Assembly (NCBI GenBank): GCA_943704415.1
Contig: CALSCO010002458.1
Span: forward strand, 1-54,274
DNA from: Parvularia atlantis
Lineage: Eukaryota; Opisthokonta; Rotosphaerida
Direction of reading: 5' to 3'
DNA length: 54,274 nucleotides
Position 1 is the first letter of the stretch. Every line of letters begins with the position of its first letter. The translations under genes were made by a program, and so were the position numbers. Positions 1-11,214 of the stretch are shown here, in pieces. The notes under the pieces were generated by a model, which made no database searches, was not told where the DNA came from, and saw only the letters and a program-made list of their open reading frames with translations.

Positions 1-1027
1 CCCCCCCCCTCTCGCGCGCGCGGGCTGACGCGCGGAGCGGGCAGGCTACGCACGCGTCGTGCTTGCCGTGGGCGCGTTTGCGTACGTGCACCAGCCGGCG
101 CTGTGCGTGGGCATGTACATGCTCAGCGCGTTCCTGGACGTGATGGACGGCTACGCCGCGCGCTACTTCAACCAGTGTGCGTGCCACCGCGAGCGCGCGC
201 GTGTGAGGCCGCATGCCTGACGCGCGGCTGCAGCGACCGTGTTCGGCGCCGTGCTCGACATGGTCACGGACCGGTGCGTGCGTTGCGCGCCGGATCCGCG
301 CCACCCCCTGCGCAGCCCACGTAAACACGGCGCCCGCCTGCCAGCTGCGCGACGGCGTGCCTCATCCTCGTCCTGTCCAACCTGTACCCGACCTACGCGC
401 TCGTCTTCCAGCTGCTGATCGCGCTCGACATCTCGAGCCACTGGATGCACATGTACAGGTGCGCACTGCGTCGCTGTTGCGCGCGGCTCCATCTGAGCGC
501 CACTGCACGCACGCCGATAGCTCGCTCATGAGCGGGAGCAGCAGCCACAAGAAGGTCAGCGACGACACCAACTGGTTCCTGCGCCTGTACTACGAGTCGC
601 GCCTGGTGCTGTTCCTCATGTGCGCCGGCAACGAGCTCTTCTTCGTCATGCTCTACGTGATCTACCATTTTGAGGGCCCGACGCGTGCGTGCGCCCTGCC
701 CTGCGTCCGCTCGTGCCTCACGCGCATCGCGGGCAGTCGCGCTCGGCGACGGGCTCCCGACCGTGTCGCTGCTGCTGGTCATCACGCTGCTCAGCTTCCC
801 CGTCTTTGCCGGCAAGCAGGTCCTCAGCGTCATCCAGATGTACGGCGCGGCGCAGGCGCTGACCGAGCACGTGCGTGGCGGGCGGGGCCGTGCAGCAGCA
901 GCAGCATCGTGCTCACCCGCGAGCGCAACAACCCTCGCAGGACCAGCAGACGCGACGCAGCGCGCGCGCCACCGCCGCCGCCGGCAACGGGAAAGGCGCG
1001 GCGGGCGGCGTCAAGAAGGGCCACTGA
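1..1027 (+). CDS. PIS1/CDIPT: Phosphatidylinositol synthase (CDP-diacylglycerol-inositol 3-phosphatidyltransferase), 5' partial
   Basis: This ER membrane enzyme makes phosphatidylinositol from CDP-diacylglycerol and inositol. The window opens inside an intron (1-44). Exons read 45-176, 234-273, 345-458, 521-684, 737-870 and 941-1027, giving 222 residues up to TGA. Roughly the first 20 residues of the usual protein are outside the window. The CDP-alcohol phosphotransferase signature DG-x2-AR-x8-G-x3-D-x3-D is complete across the first splice (DGYAAR, then FGAVLDMVTD). DISSHWMHMY and a membrane segment starting VSLLLVITLL follow, as in PIS. The tail is Ala/Gly/Lys-rich and ends KKGH, a possible dilysine-like ER retention signal (inference). 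All five introns start GTGCG. The family call is firm. Confidence 0.93.
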
Positions 1028-1060
1028 GCTGCGCAAGGGAGACGTGTGTGCTTGTTGAAG

Positions 1061-1075
1061 CGTCACCGGTGACCG
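1061..1075. promoter_or_regulatory. 12-bp palindrome between PIS and NSE2
   Basis: GTCACCGGTGAC (1062-1073) is a perfect palindrome 35 bp after the PIS stop and about 100 bp before the NSE2 start. Dyads built on GTGAC recur in other gaps of the window, so it may be a promoter site for NSE2. Function is inferred from position only. Confidence 0.3.
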
Positions 1076-1175
1076 TTTGACGGACTGACTACACGAATAG
1101 TCGAGCGGATCTTCGCAACTCAGTGGGTCCGGATCCGCGTCGCGCTACGTACATAGACCCTCAGCCGCAGTTACA

Positions 1176-2081
1176 ATGCGCGGGAACCGCACAAACTTCG
1201 GCGAGGGTGGCGCCGCGCCGGCGGCCGTGCCGGACGAGGTCGCGCTGTACCTGCAGCAGGTCACGCCCGAGTTCAGCGGCTACGGCGACCGCGTGCAGAC
1301 GCTGCTGGACCTGTGCGTGAGCGCGGCGATGGACGCCGAGATGGCGCACGACGACGGCGCGCTCGCCAAGCTCGACCAGCAGGCGCGCGCGCTCGTCCGC
1401 CAGGCGCACGTCGCCAAGACGCAGCTGAAGAACCTCGAGGTGCTGCGCACGTCGGGCAAGGTGCGCCGTGTGTGCTCGCCGTGTGCGCCGTGCACTGACG
1501 TGTGCCTGTCGCCAGCTGCCCGGACCGGCCGAGCTGCGCCGCATGCTCGACGAGCTCGAGGCGACGCAGTTCACCGACGCCGACTACCGCCGCAACCAGG
1601 CATACCGTGGCTACCGCGAGAAGGTGTGGCAGGTGCACCACCCGCGCGAGCCCCTGCGGTGGGACGACGGCAGCGCCGCGGCCGATGACGACCTCGACGA
1701 CGACATGGTCGTGGCCACGCAAAGCGAGTCGCTCATCTGCCCGCTCACGCAGAAGCCGTACGAGCGGCCGATGCGCAAGTGCGTGGCGTGGCGCGGCGCC
1801 TCCCATGCCCCTGACACAGACGCGCACCGTGCGCACGCGCCAGCCGCAACTGCAACCACAGCTACAGCGAGGACGCGATCAAGGCGCACATCCGCTCGAC
1901 CGGCGGCGCCGTGCTCTGCCCGCAGACGGGCTGCCGCGCCACCGTCGACCTGCGCAGCCTCGAGCGCAACAAGGTGCTCGAGCGCCGCGTCAAGATCAGC
2001 CAGGGCGCGATGGCATCACAGGCCGGGCCGAGCGCGTCGGTCGCGATCGACGAGATCCCGGACGACGACGACGACGACTGA
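1176..2081 (+). CDS. NSMCE2: E3 SUMO-protein ligase NSE2/MMS21 (SMC5/6 complex)
   Basis: NSE2 is the SUMO ligase subunit of the SMC5/6 complex, which acts in recombination repair and chromosome segregation. Three exons (1176-1460, 1516-1778, 1844-2081) encode 261 residues. The N-terminal part is helical, as expected for the segment that binds the SMC5 arm. The C-terminal third is an SP-RING: SLICPLTQKPYERP, then NCNHSYS across intron 2, then CPQTGC. This gives the Cys/His zinc ligands and the intact first-loop ICPLT typical of MMS21. The protein ends in an acidic run of Asp, a plausible SUMO-interaction or nuclear tail (inference). Both introns are of the GTGCG...CTGAC...CAG type. The first ATG is used because the frame upstream shows no homology and the length fits the family. 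Confidence 0.88.
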
Positions 2082-2125
2082 CTGGCTGAGAAAGGGAGCG
2101 AGCGGCTGTACTTTTTCGCCTCGGC

Positions 2126-2147
2126 CACACACACACACACACACACA
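2126..2147. repeat. (CA)n microsatellite between NSE2 and ATIC
   Basis: About eleven CA units lie in the 79-bp gap between the convergent stops of NSE2 (2081) and ATIC (2161). This is shared 3'-UTR space. No other signal is visible there. Confidence 0.9.
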
Positions 2148-2160
2148 ACAAGGCGCCGGC

Positions 2161-4623
2161 TCAGTGGTGAAACAGGCGCAGGTCCGAGTGGACCAGGGTC
2201 ATGCCGTACGCGTCAGCCGTGGCGATCACGAGGCTGTCCTGGACCGAGCCCGACGGCGCGAGCAAAAACGAGGCGCCGCTCGCGCGCGCGCGGTGCACAT
2301 TGTCCGGGAACGGGAAGAAGGCGTCGCTCGACACGCACACGCCCTGCGTCCCGCCGTCAGTCGGCCGGCACAGGCTGCCGCGCACGCACGCTCAGCTGGC
2401 CCGCCCACTCCTTGCGCTCGGCCGCCGTCAGCGGCGCCGGCACCGTCTCGAACGACGCCTCCCACGCCGCGCGCTCCTCGCCCTCGCCGGTCTGGTCGGT
2501 CACGTACAGGTCGATCGCGTTGGAGCGGTCGGCGCGCTTGACCCCCTGTCGCTGGGCCGTGAGCATGCCGCCCAGCGACGCTGCCTGCCACCCCCCCCCC
2601 CCCCCCCCCCACACCTTCTTGAACGGCAGCGCGAGCACCTTCGGGTGGTGCCGCAGCCACCAGTTGTCGGCCTTGTCGCCAGCGAGGCGCGTGCAGTGGA
2701 TGCGCGACTGCTGGCCCGCGCCGAGGCCAACCACCTGGCCGTTCTTGGCGAAGCAGACCGAGTTGGACTGCGTGAACTTGAGCGCGATCGTGGCCACGAG
2801 CAGGTCGCGCTTGGCCGCGTCCGGCAGCTGCACAGCGGCCGCGCTCCGTCAGGCCCCCTTCCCCACCCTGTCGCGCGCGCACGCGCGCGCGGCGCCACAC
2901 CTCCTTGTTCTTCGACACGACGTTGGCAAGGAGCGCCTCGTCAATCTTGCGGTTGTTGCGCAGCTGCTGCATCTTGATGCCGTAGACCTCGCGCGTCTCG
3001 CTCGCCGGCGGCTCGTATGCCGGGTCCATCTGCACCGCGTGTGAGCACGATGGCGTCGCCGTGCGCACGCCGCTCCGCACCTGCAGCACCGTGTACTTGC
3101 CGTTCTTCTTGGTCGCGAGGATCTCGAGCGCCTCCTTCTGGAAGCTCGGGGCGATGATGCCGTCCGAGACCTCGCGCGCGATGATCTTGGCCGTGCTCAC
3201 GTCGCACTCGGCCGACAGCGCGATCCAGTCGCCGAACGACGACATGCGGTCCGCACCCCGCGCGCGCGCGTACGCCGTCGCGACCGGCGACAGGTCCTCG
3301 TCCTGCGCGCGCGCGCCTTGTCAGACAGCGAGTGCACAGAACTGCGTGGCGCACCTTGAAGTCGTCGACCATGTACACGGCCTTCTCGACGGCCGACAGC
3401 GGCACGGCGATGGCCGTACCCGCGGGGCTGACGTGCTTGAACGACGCGGCCGCGGCCAGGCCCGTCGCCGCAGTGAGCTCCTGCGCGCGGCCGTGAGCAC
3501 GGTGCCCTGGCGAGCGCCTCGCGCGACGGGCGCACCTTCACGAGCTGCCACGAGTTGAGCGCGTCCAGCAGGTTGATGTAGCCGGGCGAGCCGTTGAGCA
3601 CTGCGCGCGCGAATAGTCAGCGTGCGACTGTCTCTGCACTGCGCCGCACGCACCCTTGAACGGCAGCTGGCCGTGCGTCACAAACACCTGCGCGGGCTTC
3701 TGGTGCGGGTTCATGCCGTAGCGCAGATTAAGCTGACTCCGGCCCTCGCCCGCGTACTGCTTGCGGAAGTAGTCTGAGATGGCCGTGTCGTAGTCGGCCG
3801 TGTGGTTGAAGGCCTGGTGCGCTGTGTGAGCGCACTGCGCGCTCGCTGGCCACGCGGTACCTTGAGCGCGAGCTGCTGGCGCGTCGCGAGCGAGACCTTG
3901 CGCTCGGGCGAGGCCTCGAGCTCGGCGACGACCGTGCCGTAGTCGGCCGGGTCGCACAGGATTGTCACACGCGCGTGGTTCTTGGCCGCGGCGCGGAGCA
4001 GCGTCACGCCGCCTGCGTGTGCCCGTGCCGTGTGAGCACCGCGGGACCGGCGCGGCGCGCGATCGCACCGATGTCGACCTCCTCGACCGCGGCCTCGACC
4101 GTCACGTTCGGCTCGGCGACCTTCTTCTGGAACGGGTAGAGGTTGCACACGACGACGCTGATCATGTCGTAGTGGCGCGCGGCCATGTCGGCGAGATCGC
4201 TCGGGATGTCGCGTGCGAGGATGCCTGTGGCGCGAGGGCAAAGTGAGCGGTCGCGTGCGGCGGGTGCAGGGCGCGCGCACCGCCGTGCACGGCCGGGTGC
4301 AGCGTCTTGACGCGGCCGCCCAGCATCTCCGGCGCCTGCGTGATCTCGGCGACGTCCCTGCGCCGCGCGTCAGCAGTGCCCACGGCGGCGCACGTCGTTC
4401 GCGCAGCGCGCACTTGACAGCGACGCCGGCCTCGCGCAGCTTGGTGGCGGTGCCGCCGCTCGCGACGAGCACGAGGCCGAGCGCGCTCAGCTTGCGGCCG
4501 AGCTCGACGAGCCCCGTCTTGTCCGACACCGAGAGCAGCGCTGCTCGCGCGCGCGCCCTGCGTCAGCCGCCCACAGCGAGCGACGTCGCAGAGCTCGCGC
4601 GTCGCACCGAGCGAGGTCGTCAT
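2161..4623 (-). CDS. ATIC: Bifunctional purine biosynthesis protein ATIC (AICAR formyltransferase / IMP cyclohydrolase)
   Basis: ATIC performs the last two steps of de novo IMP synthesis. The first coding exon is only 16 nt (ATG at 4623; MTTSL). It splices over 4541-4607 into the cyclohydrolase MGS-like domain ([26 protein letters not shown], then [17 protein letters not shown]). The formyltransferase half follows: [72 protein letters not shown] and [12 protein letters not shown]. It ends at TGA after RLFHH. About ten introns are present. One of them (2546-2614) starts GTGTG and carries a 20-nt G run. Both domains and their order match the eukaryotic/bacterial bifunctional enzyme. The start codon lies 43 bp from that of PFAS on the other strand. 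Confidence 0.95.
2546..2614 (-). other. ATIC intron with a G20 homopolymer next to its 5' splice site
   Basis: Between codons for ...LPFKK and GVKRAD... the sense strand reads GTGTG followed at once by a 20-G run (complement of the C run 2591-2610), then a CTCAC branch-like site and CAG. Skipping this 69-nt stretch restores the conserved ATIC sequence, so it is an intron and not a coding Gly run. Confidence 0.75.
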
Positions 4624-4666
4624 GGCGGCGTCCACGTGGCCTTTGAACTGTGACAGGCAAGCCGCG
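4624..4666. promoter_or_regulatory. 43-bp bidirectional gap between ATIC and PFAS start codons
   Basis: The ATG of ATIC (minus, 4623) and the preferred ATG of PFAS (plus, 4667) are separated by 43 bp. The gap holds an E-box palindrome CCACGTGG (4632-4639) and the dyad CTGTGACAG (4648-4656). Both transcripts must start in or next to this segment, or inside the neighbour's coding region. Regulatory use is inference. Confidence 0.5.
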
Positions 4667-7600
4667 ATGCACGTGGCCCGCCTCGTCGGCCCTGCGGCGC
4701 TCTCGCCGCGCCGCGAGGACGCGTTGCTCGCGCAGCTGCACACGGCTGGCGCCGGCGGCATGCTGCGTGTCACGGGGCGCTTCGTGCACCTCGCCGTGCT
4801 GCGCGGCGCGCTCTCGGCCGCGCAGCAGACGACGCTCGACCGCCTACTGCAGTACGGCCCGCCGCGCGCCCCGCAGCAGGCCGCCGACGTGGCCGGCGAC
4901 GCGGCTGTCGTGCGCGTGCACGTCGTCCCGCGTCCGGGTACGCGCTCGCCCTGGAGCTCCAAGGCGTCGGACATCGTGCGCGCGTGCGGCCTCGGCGACG
5001 TCGTCGAGCGGCTCGAGCGCGGCGTCGTCTACGAGCTCGTCTGCCGCGCGGGCGAGGCCGTGCCGGTCGAGCGCGTCACGCCACTGCTGCACGACCGTAT
5101 GACCCAGTCGGTCTTTGTGGCCGACGAGCTGCCCGCCGAGGTCCTGCGCGCGCTCGTGCCCGCGGCCGACGCCGCGCCGCCCGCCGTCCGCACCATCGCC
5201 CTCGGCACGGCCGACCGCCGCAAGGTGCTCGGCGAGGTCAGCACGCGCATGGGCCTCGCACTGTCGGGCGACGAGCTCGACTACCTCGCGACATCCTACG
5301 AGAGCCTCGGCCGCGACCCGACCGACGTCGAGCTGATGATGTTTGCCCAGGTCAACTCGGAGCACTGCCGGCACAAGGTCTTCCGCGCGCACTGGACGGT
5401 CAAGGGCAAGGAGGAGGACGCGTCGCTGTTTGACATGATCCGCGTCACGCACGCGCGCCACCCGAACCGCGTGCTCTCGGCCTACAGCGACAACGGCGCG
5501 GTCCTGCGCGGCCACGAGGTCCCGCGCCTCTTTGCCCAGCCCGGCGCGAGCTCGTACGCGTACGTGCGCGAGCAGACCGACATCGTCATCAAGGTCGAGA
5601 CGCACAACCACCCGACAGCCGTCTCGCCGTACCCGGGCGCGGCGACGGGCTCGGGCGGCGAGATCCGCGACGAGGGCGCCGTCGGCCGCGGCGCCGTACC
5701 CAAGGCCGGCCTGGTTGGCTTTGCCGTGTCGGACCTGCACATCCCGGGCTACCCGCAGCCGTGGGAGGTGCGCGCGCGCGCGACGCGTCGGAAAGGGTGG
5801 CGCTCTCTGACAAACGCGGCGCAGCACGAGATCGGACGGCCCAACCGCATCGCCTCGGCGCTCGACATTATGCTCGAGGCGCCCATCGGCGCGGCCGCGT
5901 TCAACAACGAGTTTGGCCGCCCCAACATCTGCGGCTTCTTCCGCACACTCACGACGCCGCTGGCGCGCTCAAACGGCGCGACCGAAGTGCGCGGGTACCA
6001 CAAGCCAATCATGATTGCGGGCGGCCTGGGCGCGATCCGCCAGATGCACACGTTCAAGAAGGACCTTCACGCGGGCGACAAGATCCTCGTGCTGGGCGGC
6101 CCGGCGATGCTGATCGGCCTGGGCGGCGGCGCGGCGTCGTCGGTGGCGTCGGGCGCGTCGTCGGCCGACCTCGACTTTGCCTCGGTGCAGCGTGACAACG
6201 CCGAGATGCAGCGCCGTTGCCAGGAGGTGCGCAGTGGCACCGCGTGCGCGCACGGCAACGTTGTCCTGACGCCGCGCCGCGGCCGCGCCAGGTCATCAAC
6301 CAGTGCTGGGCGCAGGGCGAGGCCAACCCGATCATCTCGATCCACGACGTCGGCGCGGGCGGCCTGTCGAACGCGCTGCCGGAGATCGTCGAGGGTGGGC
6401 GGGCAGACGGCGGTCTGCGCAGCGCTGACGTCGTGGTTGCAGGCTCGGTGGGCCACCTCGGCGCGGTGATTGACCTGCGCGCCGTTCCGAGCGACGACCC
6501 AGCCATGACGCCGCTCGAGATCTGGTGCAACGAGGCACAGGCACGCCGTGCGCACACGATTGCGCCAGCCACTGACACGCCGGTGTCGTGCATGCAGGAG
6601 CGCTACGTGCTCGCGGTGCAGCCGACCGCGCTCGAGGGCTTGCTGCGCCTGTGCGAGCGCGAGCGGGCGCCGATCGCGGTCGTGGGCGAGGTCACGCCGG
6701 ACGCGCAGATCGTGCTGCGCGACGCCCTGCACCCGGACCAGCCGCACCCGATCGACCTACCCATGTCGGTCCTGTTTGGCAAGACGCCGCGCATGCACCG
6801 CGTGGCCACGGCCGCGCCGTCTCTCGTCGTCGGCGACGCGTCGTGGTGGCGCGGCCTCGACCTCAAGGACGCGTTCAACCGCGTGCTGCACGTGCGTGGC
6901 CCGGTTCGCGCGGTGCTATGCGAGGCTCACACTGTGCGCGTGCGTACAGGTGCCGAGCGTCGCGTCTAAGAACTTCCTCATCACCATCGGTGACCGCACC
7001 GTCGGCGGGCAGGTCGCGCGCGACCAGATGGTTGGCCCGTGGCAGACGCCCGTGAGCGACGTGGCCGTCACGACGGCATCCTTCCGCAGGTGCGCGCGTG
7101 CTGGTCCGGCGAGCGCGGGCTCACAGCATCCCATGCAGCTACCGTGGCGAGGCGATGGCCATGGGCGAGCGCACGCCGCTGGCGCTGGCCAACGCGGCCG
7201 CGTCCGTGCGCATGGCCGTGGGCGAGGCGCTGACCAACCTGCTCGCGGCCGACGTCGACGCGAAGCTGCACAACGTCGCGCTCTCGGCCAACTGGATGGT
7301 CTCGGCGGGCCATCCGGGCGAGGACCTGGCGCTGTTTGAGGCCGTGCGCGCGGTCTCGGTCGAGCTGTGCGTGCAATTGGGCATCCCGATCCCCGTGGGC
7401 AAGGACTCGATGTCGATGAAGACGCGTTGGACCTCGGCCGACGCGGCACCCGGGGCCAGCGGCAAGGGCGGCGCGAGCCAGACGCACGAAGTCACCGCGC
7501 CGCTCTCGCTCGTCGTCTCGGCCTTTGCCGTCGTCGACGACGTCCGCCGCACGCTCACGCCGCAGCTGCACCCACACGCGACGCACGACAGCCCGCTCGT

Positions 7601-9170
7601 GCTGTTTGACCTGTCGGGCCAGCACCGAGACGTGGCCATCGGCGCGGCGCCGGCGCGGCTGGGCGGCTCGGCGCTTGCGCAGGCTTACCAGCACGTGGTC
7701 GACGGCGCCGTGCCGGACATGGATGACGCGGCGGCGCTGCTCAGCTTCGCGGCCGTGGTGCGCGCCGCGGCCCACGCGGGCCATATCGTCGCCTACCACG
7801 ACCGCTCAGACGGCGGCCTGCTGACGACCGTGGCCGAGATGGCCTTTGCGGCGCGGACGTCGGTGCGGCTCGAGCTGGACGTGGCGCGGCACGAGCTGGC
7901 TCTGCCGCTGCTGTTTGCCGAGGAGCTCGGCGTGGTCGTGCAGGTGCACCCGGACCACGTCGAGGCGTTCTGGGCGGCCGTACGCGCGTCGGGCCTGGCC
8001 GAGCACGCGCACGCGATCGGCGTCGTGCCCGCGGCCAACCTGCCGCAGGGTGCGCACGAGCACGCGGCCCTGCGGCGCGCGCCCGCGCGGCTCACAGTGG
8101 TGGCGGCGCGCGACGGCGGTGTGCTGCTGGACGAGGCCGTGGTTGAGCTGCTGGCGGCGTGGGCCGACACGTCGAGCCGGATGCAGGCGCTGCGCGACAA
8201 CGCCGAGTGCGCGCACGAGGAGCTGGCGGCCCTGCGTGACGCGTCCGACCCGGGCATGGCCTACGAGCTCACGTTCGACCTGCCTGCGCCCGTGCCCGTC
8301 AGCTCGGCCGCACGCGTGGCCGTGCTGCGCGAGGAGGGCGTGAACGGGCATCTGGAGATGGCGGCGGCGTTCGTCGCGGCGGGCTTCGACGCGGTCGACG
8401 TGCACATGACCGATGTGCTCTCGGGCCGTGTGCGGCTTGACGGGTTCCGCGGGCTGGCGGCGTGTGGCGGCTTTTCGTACGGCGACGTGCTGGGCGCGGG
8501 CGAGGGCTGGGCCAAGTCGATCCTGTTCAACGACAAGGCCCGGGGCGAGTTTGCGGCGTTCTTCGCCCGGCCCGACACGTTCACCCTGGGCGTGTGCAAT
8601 GGCTGCCAGATGCTTTCGAACCTGAAGGAGCTCATCCCGGGCGCGGACCTGTGGCCCAAGTTTGTGCGCAACCGCTCGGAGCAATTTGAGGCGCGCTTCG
8701 GCCTGGTGCGGGTCGAGGACGGCGCGGCAGCGGGCAGCAACCGCTCGGTGCTCCTGCGCGGCATGGAGCGGTCGCGCTTCCCGATCGCGATCGCGCACGG
8801 CGAGGGCCGGGCGCAGTGGACGGCCGACGCGACGGCGGATGAGACGCGCGTGGCGGCGCTCGAGGCGGCCGGGTGCGTCGTGCTTCGCTACGTCGACAAC
8901 CACGGCCAGGCCACAATGCGCTACCCGGCCAACCCGAACGGCTCGGCCGGGGCGATCGCGGGCGTGTGCTCGCGCGACGGGCGCGTGACGATCCTGATGC
9001 CGCACCCGGAGCGCGTCGCGCGCTGGGTCACCAACTCGTGGTTCCCGGCCAGTCTCCGGCCGAGCGCGGCGCTCGACGGCGGCGCCGAGGGCCAGGCGCA
9101 GGCCGGCCCGTGGCAGAAGCTCTTCGACAACGCGCGCGTGTTCCTCTCGTCGGCGCAGTCGGCGCAGTGA
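4667..9170 (+). CDS. PFAS: Phosphoribosylformylglycinamidine synthase (FGAM synthase)
   Basis: This enzyme converts FGAR and glutamine to FGAM, step four of de novo purine synthesis. It is a large single-chain protein of about 1,420 residues in five exons. Introns lie near 5768-5824, 6226-6290, 6890-6951 and 7090-7137. The N-terminal PurS-like part begins LVGPAALSP. The ATP-binding synthase core follows, with [10 protein letters not shown] and [20 protein letters not shown]-type motifs, then GGLGAIRQ and [14 protein letters not shown]. The second half has GKDSMSMKT and [10 protein letters not shown]. The C-terminal class I glutamine amidotransferase has [10 protein letters not shown], the nucleophile in GVCNGCQ and a PHPER acid/histidine motif, so it looks fully active. 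An upstream in-frame ATG at 4622 would overlap the ATIC start. I prefer 4667 because family members begin about there. It is followed after 30 bp by EEF2KMT. Confidence 0.96.
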
Positions 9171-9200
9171 AGCGTGCAGTTGTCTTGACTCTTGACCATC

Positions 9201-10336
9201 ATGCTGGAGGACATTGCGCGGCTGCTGCTGCTCGGCGTGGCGCCGGGCGCGCGCGAGTGGGGCTGGCTGGTGCGCGCTCTCGCGCACACGCTCTTGCTCG
9301 CACGGCGGCAGCTGATGGTTGGCGCAGGAGGCGCAGGTCGATGCGGCCAGCGGCGACGACGATGCGGCGTACGAGCGCGGCCAGGCGATGCAGCAGGCGT
9401 TTATCGATGCCGTGCTCGACCACAAGCGCGTGCGTCGCTGCCCGCCCGACGCCGCCGTTCTGCACCGTGTGCTGCGGCGCCTGGTCGAGCTGCTCGAGCG
9501 CGCCCACGTCGAGGTCCTTCCGACGCTGTACGATCGCCTGCCGTGCAACCAGCCCGCCGCCGCGGGCGGCAAGGCGGCGCCGCACCGCTCGTACGCGGTC
9601 GGTGACGGACGCTGGCTAAGCCTGCGCACGTCGACCGCGCTCATCTCGCGCGGCACGACGGGGCTGACCGTGTGGGGCGCGGCGCTGGCGCTGGCCGACG
9701 TGCTGCTCGATCGGCGCGAGCTCGTGGCCGGCCGCCGCGTGCTCGAGCTGGGCGCCGGCGCCGGGCTGGTCGGGCTCGTGGCGGCGACGTGTAGCGCGGC
9801 CGACGTGTGCCTGACGGACGTGCACGGCGACGTGCTCGCGCTGCTCCGGCACAACGTCGCGCTGAGTGCGTCGCTTCGCGCTGCTGCTGCTGCTGCTGCT
9901 GCCGTGCGCGCGCTGACGCTGTCTTTAGCAGACGAGGAGCTGGGCGAGATCCCAGCCGGGCGCGTGCGCGTGCAGCCGCTCGACTGGGCCGACGACGACG
10001 AACTGGCCGGGCAGGCGAGCGACGTCCTGCTGGGCGCGGACCTCGTCTACGACGAAGGGCTGGCCGAGCAGCTCGTGGGCGCGCTCGGAAGCCTGCTGCG
10101 CGCTCGCCCGTCTGCCACGGCGCTGATCTGCAGCACCGTGCGGCAGGAGCGCACGTTTGAGCACTTCCGGCGCATGCTCGGTGCGCGCTATCGCCATCGC
10201 CTGCCGCGCATGACCTGAACCCGGCCACGCCGCAGCCAACGAGCGCCTCGCGACGGCCGACGTGCCACTGTCGCCGCACAACCGCTTCGAGCGCGCGGTC
10301 GGCGAGACGGTCGTGTGCCTGCAGGTGTCGTTGTGA
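9201..10336 (+). CDS. EEF2KMT: EEF2KMT/FAM86-type protein-lysine methyltransferase
   Basis: Members of this seven-beta-strand SAM methyltransferase family methylate a lysine of elongation factor 2. The start is MLEDIARLLLLG. Intron 1 (near 9270-9328) joins WGWL to EAQVDAASG. The FAM86 signature ISRGTTGLTVWGAALALAD precedes the SAM site VLELGAGAGLVGL. LLGADLVYD follows, as in METTL-type enzymes. A second intron (9866-9928) contains (CTG)7 and would otherwise read as an Ala run. A third splits the end, giving ANERLATADVPL and a C-terminus VVCLQVSL. The ATG is just 30 bp after the PFAS stop. The enzyme class is secure. The exact substrate is inferred from the GTTGL motif. Confidence 0.82.
9866..9928 (+). 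other. EEF2KMT intron carrying a (CTG)7 repeat
   Basis: The intron begins GTGCGT, contains seven CTG units at 9881-9901 and a CTGAC branch-like site, and ends in TTTAG. Removing it joins NVAL to DEELGE in frame. The repeat is therefore non-coding, although it looks like poly-Ala in the unspliced reading. Confidence 0.7.
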
Positions 10337-10390
10337 GGTTTGGGGGCGGCAGAGCATTGGCACAGCAGACAGAGCATGGGGTGGTGGTGG

Positions 10391-11214
10391 TCAGAAGATG
10401 GACATGCGGAAGTGGCGCACAAAGTCGCTCGACTTCTTGAGGATGTTTTCAAACTCGATGTACGAGATCTGGCGGTCGCCATCGAGGTCGCCCTCCTCAA
10501 ACAGCTGGTTTGCGAAGCGCCGCATCAGCCAAGCGCAGATAGCTGCACGCACGGCACCTTGCTGAGCACAAATTCCGTGTCGGCCGCGCTCAGGTTCGTG
10601 CCCGTGAGCAGCGACAGGACGTGGCGCAGGTCCTGCTCGCCCAGGTAGCCGTCGTTGTCGACGTCTGCGGCGCCCGCGTGAGCGAGCGCAAGTGCGCGCG
10701 GCGGCGGCGGCGGCGACCGGCGCACCAAACAGCCGAAACGCGTACGACGCCTTCACGTCCACGCTTGACTTGAGGCTGAAGACCGAGAGGAAGTCGAGAA
10801 AGTCCTCAAAGTACAGGTCGCCCTCGAGCGACTGCGAAAACACCTCGACGATGCGCTCGCGCAGCGGGTGGTGCTTGAACTCGGGCATGGAGAAGAACTC
10901 GTCGCGCGTGAGCCGCTCCGGGCGGGTCTTGCTGTACTGGTAGAAGCGCCGGTGGACCCTGCCGCGGGCGCGGGCCTACCGTCAGCAGACGACGACAACA
11001 ACGACGACCCGGTCTGTCGGGCAACACACTTGATGACCTGCTTGCGCGAGAAGAACGTGCAGTCGACGTACTCCTGCAGCTGCTCCTCGGTGAACGGCAG
11101 CACGTGCACGTCCTTCCCGTGCGTATCGGCGACGACCGACGACAGCCCCGCCGCCGTCCCGGCCTCGACCGAGCGGTCGGACGCGACGGCTTCCGATGAA
11201 GCGCTCGCGCCCAT
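10391..11214 (-). CDS. CIB1-like: CIB-type (calcium and integrin binding) EF-hand protein
   Basis: CIB proteins are calcineurin-B-like EF-hand adaptors that bind integrin alpha tails and kinases in animals. The start is MGASAS, a good N-myristoylation context. EEQLQEYVDCTFFSRKQVIK and, after an intron, VHRRFYQYSK lead into FFSMPEFKHHPLRERIVEVF, which mirrors animal CIB closely. Two full EF-hand loops are visible: DVDNDGYLGEQDL, formed across a splice, and DLDGDRQISYIEF. Both have Asp/Asn at positions 1, 3 and 5 and Glu or Asp at position 12. The tail is SDFVRHFRMSIF. There are three introns. The gene is convergent with EEF2KMT (54 bp between stops) and divergent from TM9SF (91 bp between starts). 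Frequenin or calcineurin B are alternatives, but the N-terminal half favours CIB. Confidence 0.82.

Noticed and set aside
2585-2615. Apparent poly-Gly insertion in ATIC
   Set aside because: The segment has a donor, branch-like site and acceptor, and removing it restores the conserved junction, so it is an intron.
9168-9204. Spliced-leader trans-splicing at closely spaced tandem genes
   Set aside because: No CTSAC-N-CAG acceptor pattern stands directly before the downstream start codons at 9201, 18278, 23605 or 34831.
7806-9854. Very long open frame (682 codons) on the minus strand opposite PFAS
   Set aside because: In GC-rich DNA the reverse complement of coding sequence has few stops. The frame is Arg/Ala/Ser-rich without motifs and lies opposite a certain gene.
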